From assembly GCA_905221605.1 (NCBI GenBank), contig CAJNDS010002293.1, forward strand, positions 172,501 through 236,500: a stretch of DNA of 64,000 nt, written 5' to 3'. Position numbers and translations under genes: made by a program. Position 1 is the first letter of the stretch, and every line of letters starts with the position of its first letter. The DNA comes from Symbiodinium natans. Taxonomy: Eukaryota; Sar; Dinophyceae; Suessiales; Symbiodiniaceae. The notes below the pieces were generated by a model. That model was not told the origin of the DNA. It ran no database searches and saw nothing but the letters and a program-made list of their open reading frames with translations. Positions 32,483 to 43,682 of the stretch are shown one piece after another.

Positions 32483-32640
32483 TTAGATGGTCCAACCATT
32501 GCCCGTAACTCTTTGTGCGAGCTGCTGCAGGAAGTCGTCCGGGCTAGAGAAGCGCTTCACACAGAACTTCCGAAAGGTCCGCCACTTCCTCCGAAGCAAC
32601 AGAAGAAACGAGGATGCAGACGCACCCTCCTGCGTCTGTT
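32483..32640 (-). CDS. Terminal exon of a minus-strand gene
   Basis: The frame RKWRTFRKFCVKRFSSPDDF, then LQQLAQRVTGNGWTI, ends at TAA 32483-32485. The basic, aromatic composition suggests a cytoplasmic tail. It lies downstream of the EF-hand exons at 33125-34082 and may be the 3' end of that gene. Confidence 0.45.
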
Positions 32641-32699
32641 GGGGTTGCATCGTTGTCGGCTTTTCTCTTTTCTGACCTCGAAATTCTGGTAGAGCACAA

Positions 32700-32850
32700 T
32701 GTGGGCGGTGTTCTCAAGCAAGCATGAACCGATGGACATTATAGCCTTCCGCGGACCCGTTCGTTGCGTATTCCACATTCCTTCCGCGAGCCTTCCGCTG
32801 ATTCTACGCGACGCAACCTTCTCACCCAAAACAGAAGTCTGCAACCAGAG
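32700..32850 (-). CDS. Exon-like segment, unknown protein
   Basis: The minus strand is open through QTSVLGEKVASRRISGRLAE and MSIGSCLLENTAHIVLY. A CCTTCCGCG motif recurs here and at 33003-33040. Coding is likely but edges are unknown. Confidence 0.35.
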
Positions 32851-33124
32851 TATATACCTTACTATTAAGTTTCAGGGTTGAGGGTCAGGCGCCTTGGGGG
32901 GGGTAAAGGGTTTACTGGTACAGGTATATGAGAATTTAACGAGGGGGTTGGGAAGCATAGAAACGGGAGAGGCATGGGCTCTGGGCTTCCAAACGACCTG
33001 TTGCCTTCCGCGGAGCTTCCGCAACCCTTCCGCGGAGATCCGCTCTCCGAAACAGCTTGGGAGAGCGATTCAGAGATTCTGTGCAAGGGACAACGCGCAC
33101 TGGCTTGCACGGTCCTGTCGCTGT

Positions 33125-33205
33125 CCCAATCAATCTCTTCCAAGGTGATTTCGCCCGACGCATCTTTGTCCAGCAAGTTGAAAAGCTTGTAGCAGTCGCC
33201 CATGA
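33125..33205 (-). CDS. EF-hand exon (second EF-hand)
   Basis: Acceptor CCGACAG|GT opens FMGDCYKLFNLLDKDASGEI, then TLEEID. The 12-residue loop D-K-D-A-S-G-E-I-T-L-E-E has canonical Ca2+ ligands at positions 1, 3, 5 and 12. It joins in frame to the exon at 33998-34082 through a GC-AG intron, giving the familiar M-R-K-L-G-[x]-GD pattern between paired EF-hands. Calcium sensing is inferred; what it regulates is unknown. Confidence 0.75.
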
Positions 33206-33639
33206 AACCTGTCGGCTGCACTACAATGACGAAACGCGTCTAACAGATGAGAAAACAGAGATACTGCTAACGGAATGCATGTCGGGAGTACTAATCATAA
33301 TACGAACAGTAATCAGTAATGATCATGGTAATATCCAGAGTAGTGTTCTTGCGAAGAAAAGTAGCTTAATAGTAATAACAACTAACAATGACCATCATAT
33401 TTTCATGGGGTCGACAACATGTTTCACCCTACTGCAAAGGCTACTCCTGACTATTTAAACCGTGTACTTACGGGTGCCAGCCGAAATTTTGCTCCCGAGA
33501 ACATTCTGGACCCCGCAAGGAGTCACGGCTACGAGCCCCGATTCTTCAGAATCTCACGTGGGTTTAGGGTTTTTGGTGTTCGTGTTAGTGAGCACCGGGC
33601 CATGGATAGTGAGGCCGGTCTTGCTCTTTTACTGATCCA

Positions 33640-33955
33640 CGATTAATACTACATAATAGTAATAACAAAAATATAAAAAGATCGTAAGAATCGTGTAGAA
33701 ATGATAGTAAGAAAAGTATTAATGGTAATAATAGTAATAATATTAAGAATGAAAAAACCGAAACCATACTAATCATAATAATGATGACAATCATGATGAT
33801 GATAATGATAGTGATAATGATAATAATAGTAATACCAATAATAGTAACAATGGTATTAATAGCGATAATGGGAATGATGGTAATAAAATAGCAACAACAA
33901 GCATTTTCATAAGAATAATACAGCAATCGCAATAGTAAGAATGGCAAGAACGGTT
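33640..33955. repeat. AT-rich imperfect trinucleotide repeat in EF-hand intron
   Basis: Degenerate AAT, AGT and ATG triplet repeats over about 300 bp, unlike anything around it. It lies inside the intron between the two EF-hand exons. Confidence 0.8.
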
Positions 33956-33997
33956 TAGGGTTTAGGGAAATAATGTTAGTTATGTTCATCATAGCGT

Positions 33998-34082
33998 GGT
34001 CAGGGCGCCGAGCTTGCGCATGCCATTCTGGAACTCCACCCTGCTGATCCGCTGGTCATTGTTAGTGTCGAACACCTTCAGA
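33998..34082 (-). CDS. EF-hand exon (first EF-hand)
   Basis: After CTTCTGAAG the minus strand encodes VFDTNNDQRISRVEFQNGMR. The loop D-T-N-N-D-Q-R-I-S-R-V-E has the expected acidic or amide ligands. A donor AAGCTCG|GCGCCC (GC type) gives phase 1 and joins to 33125-33205. Without splicing the frame ends at TGA 33989-33991. GC donors are common in dinoflagellates. Confidence 0.7.
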
Positions 34083-34300
34083 AGGGAGGTTAAGGGTTTA
34101 GGGTTTAGGGTTTAGGGTTAGGGGTTTTTGGGTGTAAAATGAGGACAAGATTCCACAGAAAAAGGGCCTGGGGTTTCGGCAGACAGGACTCCACAGAAAA
34201 ACAGGGCCCCCGCAAGGGAACCCAGCGTATCCCTGGTGACAACCTCTTGAATCACTCCACGTGCCTCAACTCATGAGCCTTGAAGACTCAGGCATCTTCC

Positions 34301-34421
34301 CTACTTGGAGGCTCATGGGTACTCACAACTCCAGCTATAAGTCTACTTATAAAGGACTTAGGGGACATAGGGGACTTAATAAAAGACAGTTATAATTGGG
34401 GTTATGAGTAAGTACTTGAGG
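34301..34421. mobile_element. Family G element, copy 1
   Basis: CTACTTGGAGGCTCATGGGT and AAGTACTTGAGGTG are the ends. The inside carries AACTCCAGCTATAAGTCTAC and TATAATTGGGGTTATGAGTA. Copy 2 is at 49722-49834. Confidence 0.75.
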
Positions 34422-34621
34422 TGTCTAGGTGAAGGCAAAGCACGTGTGCCCAAGCGCGAAGAACCGAGCCCACGGACTCTTTCAGAAACCTTAGCAAGCA
34501 TGGCATTCAACGGGTGGGCAAACTGTAGCTCTTACAAGGGTTTAGGGTTTAGGGTTCAGGGATTCTCTTACTTCTCCAATACCCAGGGGATGAAGGTTAA
34601 ACACCATTATTCCTACTAAAT

Positions 34622-35095
34622 AAGAAAACCCAAAAAGTTTAAAGTTCAACTCTTGGCCAAGTAAGTCATTCAAAGGAAGCTGCCAGGAGCCTTCTGGGGG
34701 GTTTCGCTGTGGACCTCAAATGCCCACCCGTCCGAAACCTCGCAATGCAACAGGAAGGCGAATGCTCTAAACTCCTAGATCTCGAAGCTACACCCCCCCA
34801 AACACCCACAAGCCAAAAACAAAATCTGCACCGAACCCCCAAATCCTGAGCTCCAACAGCCCTGTTAGTACTACTCGATAGACTACTCGCGAAAAAAATC
34901 TGATTTTCAGTGTCTGAGCACACCCAGTCCCCCCCGAAACCCCAAGACCCTTCAAACCAAAAACCCAAGACCCCAGATTTTTAACAGCATCAAACCAAAA
35001 CCCGAGACCCCCACACTTTTAATGGCATCAAACCCTGGACTCTACAACCCTTAACCCCCCGACGTCCCTGACTACCCCAGAGCCGTCATCACCCT
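34622..35095. other. Stretch without recognised gene
   Basis: C/A-rich plus-strand sequence (AAACCCAAGACCCC type) with a long but unconvincing minus-strand frame at 34666-34968. I see no splice-supported exon. Confidence 0.4.
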
Positions 35096-35155
35096 GAACC
35101 CTAAACCCTAAACCCTAAACCCTAAACCCTAAACCCTAAACCCTAAACCCCAAAC

Positions 35156-35236
35156 CACAAGCGCCTTTCTGAAACGGCCCCAGCCACTCCTTCAGGCGCT
35201 CGGTAGCCACGTCTTGAGCCTCATCATCGTCCAGCT
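35156..35236 (-). CDS. Exon ending in a telomere-like GT donor
   Basis: Acceptor CCCAG|GCAG opens QLDDDEAQDVATERLKEWLG, then PFQKGAC, ending TTGTG|GTTTGGGGTTTAGGG. It is bracketed by CCCTAAA (35098-35155) and TTTAGGG (from 35297). An acidic helix; family unknown. Confidence 0.5.
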
Positions 35237-35783
35237 GCCTGGGTGTTCAGGGTTCACGGTTAAGGTTTAAGGTCTAGGCTAGAGGGGTTAGGGTTTAAGG
35301 TTTAGGGTTTAGGGTTTAGGGTTTAGGGTTTAGGGTTAGGGGGTTAGAGCGCTTAGCGTCTTTTGGGGGGAAGGAGGGGGGGGGGAGGGTTTATGGGTGC
35401 GCTTCAAGGGGCTCAGGGGCTCAGTTTCGGGCCTGAAAAAGTTTCGGTTCTGGGCAAGGCTTCAGACATCCAGACTGGCGATCGAAAACGCAAACTCCCC
35501 AGGTTTAGGGTTTAGGGTTTAGGGTTTAGGGTTTAGGGTTTAGGGTTTAGGGTTTAGGGTTTAGAGCTTAGGTTTAGGGTTTAGGGTTTAGGGTCCTCAA
35601 ACTACTGGCCTTCCAGCAGTAGACTTCCTTACAATCTAGTAACTGCCGCCCCACTCTCAGTCCTCAGTCCTCCAGTTCCACCTTCCAAGGCAACGCAGAC
35701 TTCATGTTAAACTCTGACTGGCAGGGTTCCCAGGTAAAAAAGGGTTTAGGGTTTAGGGTTTAGGGTTTAGGGTTTAGCACATT

Positions 35784-35880
35784 GAGGAAGGCGCCGGCGG
35801 CTGGAATCATGGTGCGGTGTTGGTCCTGGTCGCCTCTCTCTTGTGGGGGCGGGGGTCTGATGAGAACCTGCAACCTCTGG
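35784..35880 (-). CDS. Exon-like segment, unknown protein
   Basis: The minus strand encodes LQVLIRPPPPQERGDQDQHR, then MIPAAGAFLNV. The plus strand is also open, so strand choice is tentative. It follows the strand of neighbouring exons. Confidence 0.3.
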
Positions 35881-35883
35881 AAG

Positions 35884-36020
35884 CCCTAAACCCTAAACCC
35901 TAAACCCTAAACCCTAGACCCTAGACCCTAGACCCTAGACCCTAGACCCTAGACCCTAGACCCTAGACCCTAGACCCTAGACCCTAAACCCTAAACCCTA
36001 AACCCTAAACCCTAAACCCT
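35884..36020 (-). repeat. CCCTAAA array with inner CCCTAGA block
   Basis: Four CCCTAAA units, then about eleven CCCTAGA units (35912-35985), then CCCTAAA again. A block of one variant inside a canonical array shows local tandem amplification. Confidence 0.9.
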
Positions 36021-36022
36021 AC

Positions 36023-36112
36023 CCCAAAGCCCTTGCATCCCAACTGCTCGATCTCGCGCAAGTCGAAGACTGCAGTGTCCGAGTTGGCCTGCAGGGAAAT
36101 CTGCAAAAGCTG
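36023..36112 (-). CDS. Exon with GT donor at telomere-like array
   Basis: The minus strand encodes LLQISLQANSDTAVFDLREI, then EQLGCKGFG, ending TTTGGG|GTAGGGTTTAGGG. Protein-like beta/alpha composition. Family unknown. Confidence 0.5.
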
Positions 36113-36383
36113 CTTTCAAACTACCCAAACAAACCCTAAGGCCCTAAACCCTAAACCCTAAAACCCTATCAGGTCGGAACAAACGCTACAAGGTCCCATG
36201 TTTTAACAATGCGGTTTCAGTCTATAAAGCCGGCATGGGAATCTATAACCACAGGCCGCCGGACAACAGCCTTGACACGTATCGAGACGACCCTGTGGCA
36301 AAAAAAAGGGTTTAGGGTTTAGGGTTTAGGGTTTAGGGTTTAGGGTTTAGGGTTTAGGGTTTAGGGTTTAGGGCAATGGCAAA

Positions 36384-36462
36384 ATTAGGCTGGCGCAGAT
36401 TTCCAATGCTGCGTCAGCGCCTTACGGCTAAACTGCAGCAAGTGTTTCTTCAAATGCTCCAT
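36384..36462 (-). CDS. Short exon or terminal peptide
   Basis: The minus strand reads MEHLKKHLLQFSRKALTQHW, then KSAPA and a stop. The opposite strand is also open for 63 codons. Coding is possible on either strand. Confidence 0.25.
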
Positions 36463-36564
36463 GGTATCCCCCTGACCAAAAAATGGCAACACTTAGCGGG
36501 TGTCAAGACCCATTATCCCCTGACCCGGGCAAAGGTTTCCAGGTCTGAAGGATATCATGTGACA

Positions 36565-36860
36565 TAAGAGTCATGTCATCATATGAAATAACTTCCATAG
36601 TTTAGCCATGAAACGATACAATGACATAATCATGTAATGATATACTCATATACTGATGTAATCGTATACTCGTAGAATCTTATGATCATAGAATCATGTA
36701 ATCACATAAGGGAGAGGTTTGGATCTTGAAAGGAAGGCGCCACGAGCTTCAGCCTTTCTTCTCGAAAGCCCGAGGCATGAGGACAGATACATTCTTATGC
36801 ATTGCTACACATTTAATACATATACATGTATACGTTTATTCTATTATCTTATACATTTCT
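36565..36860. other. AT-rich stretch with degenerate short repeats
   Basis: Repeated ATCATGTAATGATATAC-like words (36600-36710) and a TA-rich segment near 36800. No gene is seen. Confidence 0.5.
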
Positions 36861-37007
36861 TCTAGATCATACATAAGAGCCACTGAGGACCAGAAGTTGG
36901 AGGATTGAAAGCTGCCAGAGATCCAAGAACTGCGGCTTCCTTGTCCTTCGGAAAGCCCCCCCCGAACTCGCTGTTACAATCGGGTGGTAACATTCCTCCC
37001 CTTGAGA

Positions 37008-37223
37008 CTAAGGGAAGCTGAAGCCTTCCAGGGCAGCAGCCAAACACAGCCCCCCTACAGACCTCAACTCGCAGGCCATCCCATGAGCGACTACTCGCAA
37101 CCACCTGGAGACACGCACGTCGTGTCTCGCGGGCATGTGTACGCATCTCTTCGGCTGCAGCTGAGCCATCAAATTCTCACCCTTCTTGCACAGACTCACC
37201 ACAGCACAGCTTTCTGGCTTCAA
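37008..37223 (-). CDS. Possible exon, unknown protein
   Basis: Of the overlapping open frames here, the minus-strand frame with LCKKGENLMAQLQPKRCVHM and WLRVVAHGMACELRSVGGLC looks most protein-like. Other frames are open as well, so support is weak. Confidence 0.25.
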   Translation of the reverse strand: MKPESCAVVSLCKKGENLMAQLQPKRCVHMPARHDVRVSRWLRVVAHGMACELRSVGGLCLAAALEGFSFP

Positions 37224-38016
37224 CCCCCGAACTACACGCCGTTCTCAACTCGAAGATCTACGACCCGCCAAGATATGCGCAGAGCCTTCTTCGAGATGTA
37301 GTCATGCCAAAAAAGACCACCAGGCGCCCCCCAAAACCCTCAAACCCCGGCCTCTCTCCCTCCCCACCTCCTGCATCCTTTCAGCCTTCACCCTTCGCCC
37401 TTCGCCCTTCACCCTAAACCCTAAACCCTAAACCCTAAACCCTAAACCTAAACCCTAAACCCTAAACCCTAAACCCTAAAACCCAAACCTAAGCTCTGAA
37501 CCCCTATCGCCTTCGGTGTGAGGATGGATCCCTTGGACTTGGTGACGGCCAAGACAGCAGGGCGGTGCCTACATCGGTCTTCGTGCTTGTTATAATGGGT
37601 TTAGGGTTTAGGGTTTAGGGTTTAGGGTTTAAGGTTTAGGGTTTAGGATAACACGACAGCATTGCAAATAACAGCATAATGGTTGTGATATTCTCGGAGG
37701 TTTGTTTAGGGGCTTCAGGTGATCCGATCTGGCTCTCAGTTCGGGACTTCCTAAGCTGAGTGAATTTGGCCAGGTCAGAAACCCTAAACCCTAAACCCTA
37801 AACCCTAAAATCGTGGAAGGCATCACTTCGGTGGAATATCGGGACCAGGACTGAAGCAAAACTTTAGGGTTTAGGGTTTAGGGTTTAGGGTTTGTGTAAT
37901 GTACTTGTCCATATGCTCTGTGACACACTCCTGTTTATCAACATGCTTCTCGCAGTTTGTCTTGTAGCGTTGGCTGGTTACACCACCCTAAGACAACGTG
38001 GCCCTGGATATGTACT

Positions 38017-38107
38017 CCTGGTTCTACTGGCTGTTAGTAGGAATTTGCTACCTTCCATCAGGATCCTTTGAGGTAACAAATCCCTCAATCCCCTACTAAG
38101 AACCAGG
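38017..38107. mobile_element. Family C element, copy 2
   Basis: CCTGGTTCTACTGGCTGTTA at the left, and CCCCTACTAAGAACCAGG at the right. A shorter, diverged relative of 23860-23978. Confidence 0.7.
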
Positions 38108-38935
38108 TAATCAGTTGTTCTATAGCCTCAAAATCAGCTCTGAGGTGCCTGAGTCACTCCGAAACCCGAAATCCCCGAAGCCAACGACCCTAAACCCTAA
38201 ACCCTAGACCCTAAACCCTAAACCCTAAACCCGAGTACCGGCCTAGAACGGATCATGACCTCCTGGCCAGACACGCTGTCGTGGCATGGCTCTCAAGATC
38301 TTGGGCTCCGAGTTTTCACGGTCTTGCGTGGTCGGCTTAGGGTTTTTTGGGTTTAGGGTTTAGGGTTTAGGGGTTAGGATTCAGGGTTCAAGGCGTTCAG
38401 GGGGTTGGGGGTTTTTGACTTGGTACACCCCTCCGTGCCGTAAGGTCCGGATGCCGGGCTTTGAAGTAGCCTGAAGTCGGATGCGGCTACAGCAAACAAC
38501 CCTATGACCCTACATACTCCGGGCACTCCCACCTTGGCCACGACATCTCGTATCAACTCTTACACTTGAGCAAGCCGGTTGCAATCGAGCCCACAGCGGC
38601 AGATGGATTCGCGCGGCGAGATTGCCAGGGAATTGGGAGGCCCTAACTCCAAGTCTGTGTGGGATTTGATGTTTCCTACCACATTGATGTGCCTTCTTCT
38701 TCCTCCATTACCTCCAGCGCGAGCAAGCCAGATCACGGGAAACACAGTATGCAGTCAAGCGGCTTCTCCCCAGCAGCGGCACCACCGCTGCAGATCTTCG
38801 AAGCAGAAAAACGCAGAGCGAGGCTGTTGGGCACTGACGGTGCGAAGCGCCGCACAAAGGCAGGCAAAGTGGGACCCGACCCTTGGTGGCTTTACCTTTT
38901 CAGCCTGCAAGAGAGAAAGAGAGAGATGTATATGT

Positions 38936-39055
38936 GTATATATATATATATGTATCTATACATATACAAACAAACAAACAAACAAACATACATACATACA
39001 TACATACATACATACATACATACATACATACAGATACAGATACATATATGTATAT
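38936..39055. repeat. Microsatellites (AAAC)n and (ATAC)n
   Basis: (AAAC)5 then (ATAC)12 with (TATATG) flanks. Minus-strand sequence just to the right (39060-39367) is open and could be an exon (HMLLGRSFYTAMESVLYVFT), but the repeat itself is non-coding. Confidence 0.9.
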
Positions 39056-39059
39056 GCTG

Positions 39060-39367
39060 CAGATGCAGAGCACAACTGCCGACATGTGCCCTAACCGCCA
39101 GGCCTGCCGGAACCTGCAGAATCTGCGCCGGGCGATGCAGCGCACATGTCGGGTGTTTTTGGCCATGCAGCTCATGAGGCGTGTAAAGACATAGAGAACA
39201 CTTTCCATGGCAGTGTAGAAGCTCCGTCCTAGTAACATGTGGCGTGACAGACTCAAGCATGTCCTTGGGCTTTCCAACTTCCAGCTTGCATCGGGGGGTG
39301 TAGCCGTAGTATTCGTTGCGCAGGTGCGCATGTCCTTTCCGTGAGGTCTAGGGAAGTTATTGCACAT
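39060..39367 (-). CDS. Possible exon, unknown protein
   Basis: One minus-strand frame is open for 100 codons with LSRHMLLGRSFYTAMESVLY and RFRQAWRLGHMSAVV. A competing frame is open too. No domain is seen, and the frame enters the microsatellite on the left. Confidence 0.3.
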
Positions 39368-40047
39368 GGAATGCCTGTGAAAGCAATTGGCTTCGAGGAG
39401 TCGACACGACGTCCCTCTCTCTCTCTCCCTCTCTCCTGGTCAAGAGCCCCTCTTGGGAAAGGTCTTGGGTGAAAGCGCATGTGGGCAGCGTGTCAAAAGT
39501 CCGGTGACTGAGAAGCCGAGCTCTGCAAAGCCTCTTCCAAGCCAGGTGGTGCCCTGCAGGTGATAGGCATGCGACTGATTCATGGCTCCGCACAAGATGG
39601 AAGCAAAACCTGTGGGCTCGTGTGGGCTCGTAGCCCAAAACCCAGAAGTACTCATGTTTCTCACGATGTTCAAGTAAAACTCGCTAACTTCCTTAAACCC
39701 TAAACCCTAAACCTTAAACCCTAAACCCTAAACCCTAAAGGGCTGACAGCTCGGGCTCTCGGACAGCCGCCTGGCCGGCGCCTGGGCGGGGCAAGAAGCT
39801 CAGTCCCGGCATCGGTCCCAGCATATACAGTCACTTCTCGAAGTTTCTGGTCCTTTTTTCGAAGGCGCCCCCCTCAAGAAAGGACACCCAAGAAGGGGCA
39901 GCAATTCATTTTTGAGAAGTGACGATGTGAGTACGTCTCCTTCACTAAGCTGGTGCAAGCTCTGCATCTCCCAAGAAAGCAACATCAGAACTTCGCGCCG
40001 CGGCTCTTTCTCGGCCCCCATGGTCCCAGATGCATCTTCCCCCCTAG

Positions 40048-41732
40048 CTAAGGCAGCATTGTACCCTTGCCTGGACTACACGGGCTCACGGAGGACCCGG
40101 GGGAGTCCTCCTCCGGAATGGAAGGCATCTTGCCCAGTGGGGAGAAGACGCCCTCCAAACCAGCTTCCGGCTCTGGGGCTGCGAGCTCCTCCACCAACCT
40201 GCACCATTCTTGGGGCACTATTTTAAAAAATGATCATTTTTGCTACTTAATTGGGTTTAAGTATTGTTTGCTCCTTCATTGGGGCTTAAGTATACTCAGA
40301 AACAATGTAAAGTGGCTCTCAAGAATGACCCAGCAGCTGCTTGAGAACCGTCACAGCCTCGGCCAGGCGCTCGCGCTTTGCCTCGGCCGGGGCGCCGGCA
40401 GGGAGGCCGAGGAGCTCCAGGAGTGACCGCGGGCGCTGCTGCAGCAGCTCCGCCTCGCGAATCTCCAGGCCGAGGATCTCCTTGAGGGGACCCCTAAAAG
40501 GGTTTAGGGCTCATATTACCTGAACAGGACTTCGAGTAGTAATGGGGTATATGACTCGAATCTTAGGGTTCGTTTCGTCCCCAAGGCTCCTGCTGCCGCC
40601 GCGTCTCGGCCAGCTCCAGGCGCGCGGACCTCAGCTCCTCGGCCGCTCGCTTCTCCGTGGCGCGCTCCGAGGCGCGGAGCCGCTGGATCTCCACATCCCG
40701 CTCGGCCAGCTCGGCGCGTAAGACCTCGCACTTTGCCCGCTCGCGGACAGCCTGCTCGATGCTCTGCATGCTCTGCGTGCTCTGCGTGCTCTGCGTGCCC
40801 TGCGTGCCCTGCGTGTTTTGCGCGCTTTGGGTGCTTTCGGGTGGGCTCGACGCCGAAGGCTTCGCGGCCTTCGCATCAGGTGATTCGGCTCCAACCTGGG
40901 CAGCCGGCTTCCGGCTCTCTGCCAGCCGGAGCTGCTCCTCGCGGTCGTGGAGCATGTGTGCCATCTTCTCCAAAGCTCGGCGGCTGTCATTCAGCTCGGT
41001 CTGGAGCTCCTGCTCTTTGTTGGACTCCTGGGGTCGAGGACCCCGCTCGGTTCTTAGTGCGGGCTCCTGTTCCATCCAGCGGGACGCGGAGCTGCGCGCG
41101 GAGCTGCTGCGGGTGGTGGAAGGTGGGCTGACTGCACTGCTGCAGGTCGGCTGCGTGGCGCTTTGTGCGCCCGACATCCACTCCTTGATCAACTCTTGCG
41201 CCGCGTCGACACTCAACGCAGGATGCTCCAGCTTGCCTCCGACCTCCTCGGAGCCCAAGTTGCTCAAGTTTCCGGGCCTTGTCAGCAGCATTCGGGATCG
41301 CGGCCTGGGCTCTTCCAGCTCCTCTTCGATTCGGGCAGGTGCTGTTGCGGCCAAAGCGTCCCGATACTGAACGGGCCGCCAATCGTGCTCGCGAAGCCTT
41401 CGCATCATTCGGCTCATGCTCCGAGCAAACGCATCCTTCTCGTCAGCCAAAGAGGCGTCAGACCAGGCGCTGCCATGAAAGCTGTCTTTGTGTGACTGGC
41501 TCTTCCAGCCATCCATGGAACCTAGGTGGCTCTTTTTGTTTTGGTGCTCAGGAGGAGAGGATCGTTGGCGTGTGGTGCTTTTCTCTGCCAAAGGCCTTGG
41601 GTCCCAAGAAAGGCCACAGGAGGACTTGAGCAAAGCTGCTAGGGCGATCCGTTGTGTTGAAAAGGCAGAACGGGTCGCAGCTACGTGAAAAATGCCCGGC
41701 ACACAGTTGAGTGACGGAGAGTCCGAGCGCAA
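40048..41732 (-). CDS. Spliced gene for a coiled-coil, low-complexity protein
   Basis: The largest host gene in the window. Exon 1 lies in an open frame at 40563-41732 (389 codons; a likely start is the MDGWKSQ methionine near 41516, though the frame opens earlier). It has an Arg-rich part (RSMSRMMRRLREHDWRPVQY), a Ser/Pro-rich middle, a (TQS)n tract and a long C-terminal coiled coil (RAELAERDVEIQRLRASE). Exon 2 at about 40345-40495 (EILGLEIREAELLQQRPRSL) follows acceptor CCCTTTTAG|G. Exon 3 at 40048-40190 (LVEELAAPEPEAGL) follows GGTGCAG|G and ends at TAG. Both introns fit GC donors in phase 2 (GA|GC and CA|GC). The function is unknown; a scaffold or cytoskeletal role is only suggested by composition. 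Confidence 0.7.
40208..40325. repeat. Tandem 29-bp duplication in intron 2
   Basis: On the minus strand ACTTAAGCCCCAATGAAGGA is followed by the related ACTTAAACCCAATTAAGTAG, each continuing GCAAA-AAT. The duplication fills most of the intron of the coiled-coil gene. Confidence 0.65.
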
Positions 41733-41790
41733 GAGAGGGAGGGAGGGAGAGAGAGAGACAGAGATAGAGACAGAGACGGAGATACCCGCC
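41728..41790 (+). repeat. GA-rich purine tract
   Basis: A polypurine run (GAGAGAGGGAGGGAGGGAGA and GAGACAGAGA units) just upstream of the coiled-coil gene on its template side. It may be promoter-associated or incidental. Confidence 0.6.
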
Positions 41791-43257
41791 TCCAGCTTTT
41801 GCCTCAGCAGAGCCGCTTCTTGGCGAAACTTCTCCGAGTCACCTCACCCGTCATACCGCATTGGAAGTGACGTTAATCACTCACACTTGCACAAGCCAAA
41901 CGAAAATTCGTGGTCAGCGAGTTTTTAGCGGCAGAACAGCTAACCACCATCTCTAATCGAACGGCAGAAAAACTAGCCCAGATACCCGGGTCTCTGTGCA
42001 TATTCAGCCTCCCTCAAGCTTGAAAGACTGTAACACCGCGGTTTAGGGTTTATAGGGTTTAATTAGGGGCTAGTAGCGACTTCAGGGGTCTGGAAGGAGG
42101 CCGCCACGGGCCCAGCACATTCCCCTGTCCTAGGGTTCAGGGTTTGCAGTAGGTGAGGGCGCCTATTGACACTTTGAACGTTGAACCAGAAGATCTTGTC
42201 ACGTGTGCATGAGGTGTATGGAGGCGAGTGCGTAGGCGAAGGGAAACACTTCGTCGCCAACCAGGCGCCACCTACTAGCCCTACACTCCATGGACCTGCG
42301 CTTTCTGACCCTAAGCCCTGAACCCTAAGCCCCTACACTCCATGGAAGCCAAAGCCTGCGATCTCCTCAAGCTTCTTCTCTCGATCCTCCCGCTGCGCCT
42401 GGGAGATTGAACCTTCCTAAGGTTTAGGGTTTAGGGTTCAGGGTTTAGGGTTCAGGGTTCAGGGTTCAGGGTTTAGGGTTCAGGGTTTAGGGTTTAGGAC
42501 GGGTTCCGCCTTTTGCGTTGTCTAAGGACAGAAGGTGGAGATGCGCCCTTCATGACTTCCTCTTTTTTGTCCATGCGCTGCCGCTGCAGCTTAAGCAATC
42601 CACGCGAGCTGGTTCTTGCACTGATGTGAACACCCCTCGCTAGCAACACCTTCATTCCCTAGGCCCTAGAGCATACCACATGACACTCACACACCCTAGA
42701 TCCTACTTCAAATTTTTACACGATCCGTCCTATATTCGAAGGCAACTTGGCAGCTCGAGCGGATTGCCGGCCTGCCTGAAAGCAGAGAGTGCACGTCAGG
42801 GCACGCAGCGCACGGGCACAAAACCCTAAACCCTAAACGCTAAACCCTAAAACCCTAAACCCTAAAACCCTAAAACGAACCACGAACCGAAGACCCTGAC
42901 CATGCTGCCTTTAATTCTGGACCAGCCCTGGAGGTACACTGGGGCTGTCAGCATCTCCATCTTTAAGAGCCCTTAACTACTAAACCCGTTTAATAACCCT
43001 AAACCCTAAACCCTTAACCCTAAACCCTGAACTCCAAACCCTAGAGCCGGCAATTCCACAACCATCTACAACCGCAGTAGCACTCAAAGCCTCGAAGCTT
43101 CTACGACTCATCTGCGTCAGAAACAGACACCGGGAGATCCTCCACGTAACGCGTCGCAGCGCGGACCTCTCAAAGCCCGGGGTGACCGGGTTTAGGGTTT
43201 AGGGTTTAGGGTTTAGGGTTTAGGGTTTAGGGTTTAGGGTTTCGGGTTTGTTGACTC

Positions 43258-43545
43258 AGCCTTGGCTTCTTGACCTGCTTGAGTGCTTCCTCGCCTTTGC
43301 CGTGTCGCTGAGGAACATGGAACCTACGTACCTGACAGCATGAGCCGTAACGTCCGTCGAAGACAGAAGCTGTGCTTGCTCTACAGCGCACGGCATCACC
43401 AAAGGTGGTGTAAGTGCCAGCGGTCGCAGAAGCACTGGTATGTGAGGCTTCCACTCCAAAACCTGCCAGCCGACACAGTGATGACATGGTGTGCACCTCC
43501 CGCTAAGCTGTGCCCCGACGATGAGCGCTTCGAAGATATAACTGT
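43258..43545 (-). CDS. Two exons joined at a consensus GT donor
   Basis: The upstream exon (about 43336-43545) ends GCTGTCAG|GTACGTAGG, an excellent donor. Its best frame contains VLEWKPHIPVLLRPLALTPP. A downstream exon (about 43258-43310) reads RHGKGEEALKQVKKPRLSQQ before a TTTAGGG array. The frame of the upstream exon is not fixed because two frames are open. Family unknown. Confidence 0.45.
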
Positions 43546-43682
43546 CACCTGAATTATATGAGTTGTACCCACTCACCCACCACTCACCCACCCTGCCCCC
43601 CCCCCCCCACTCGGCAACTCCCTGCCTCCACCCACTCAGACTCTACTCGTAGAATCGTAGATAAAGTCCACACTTCACTACA

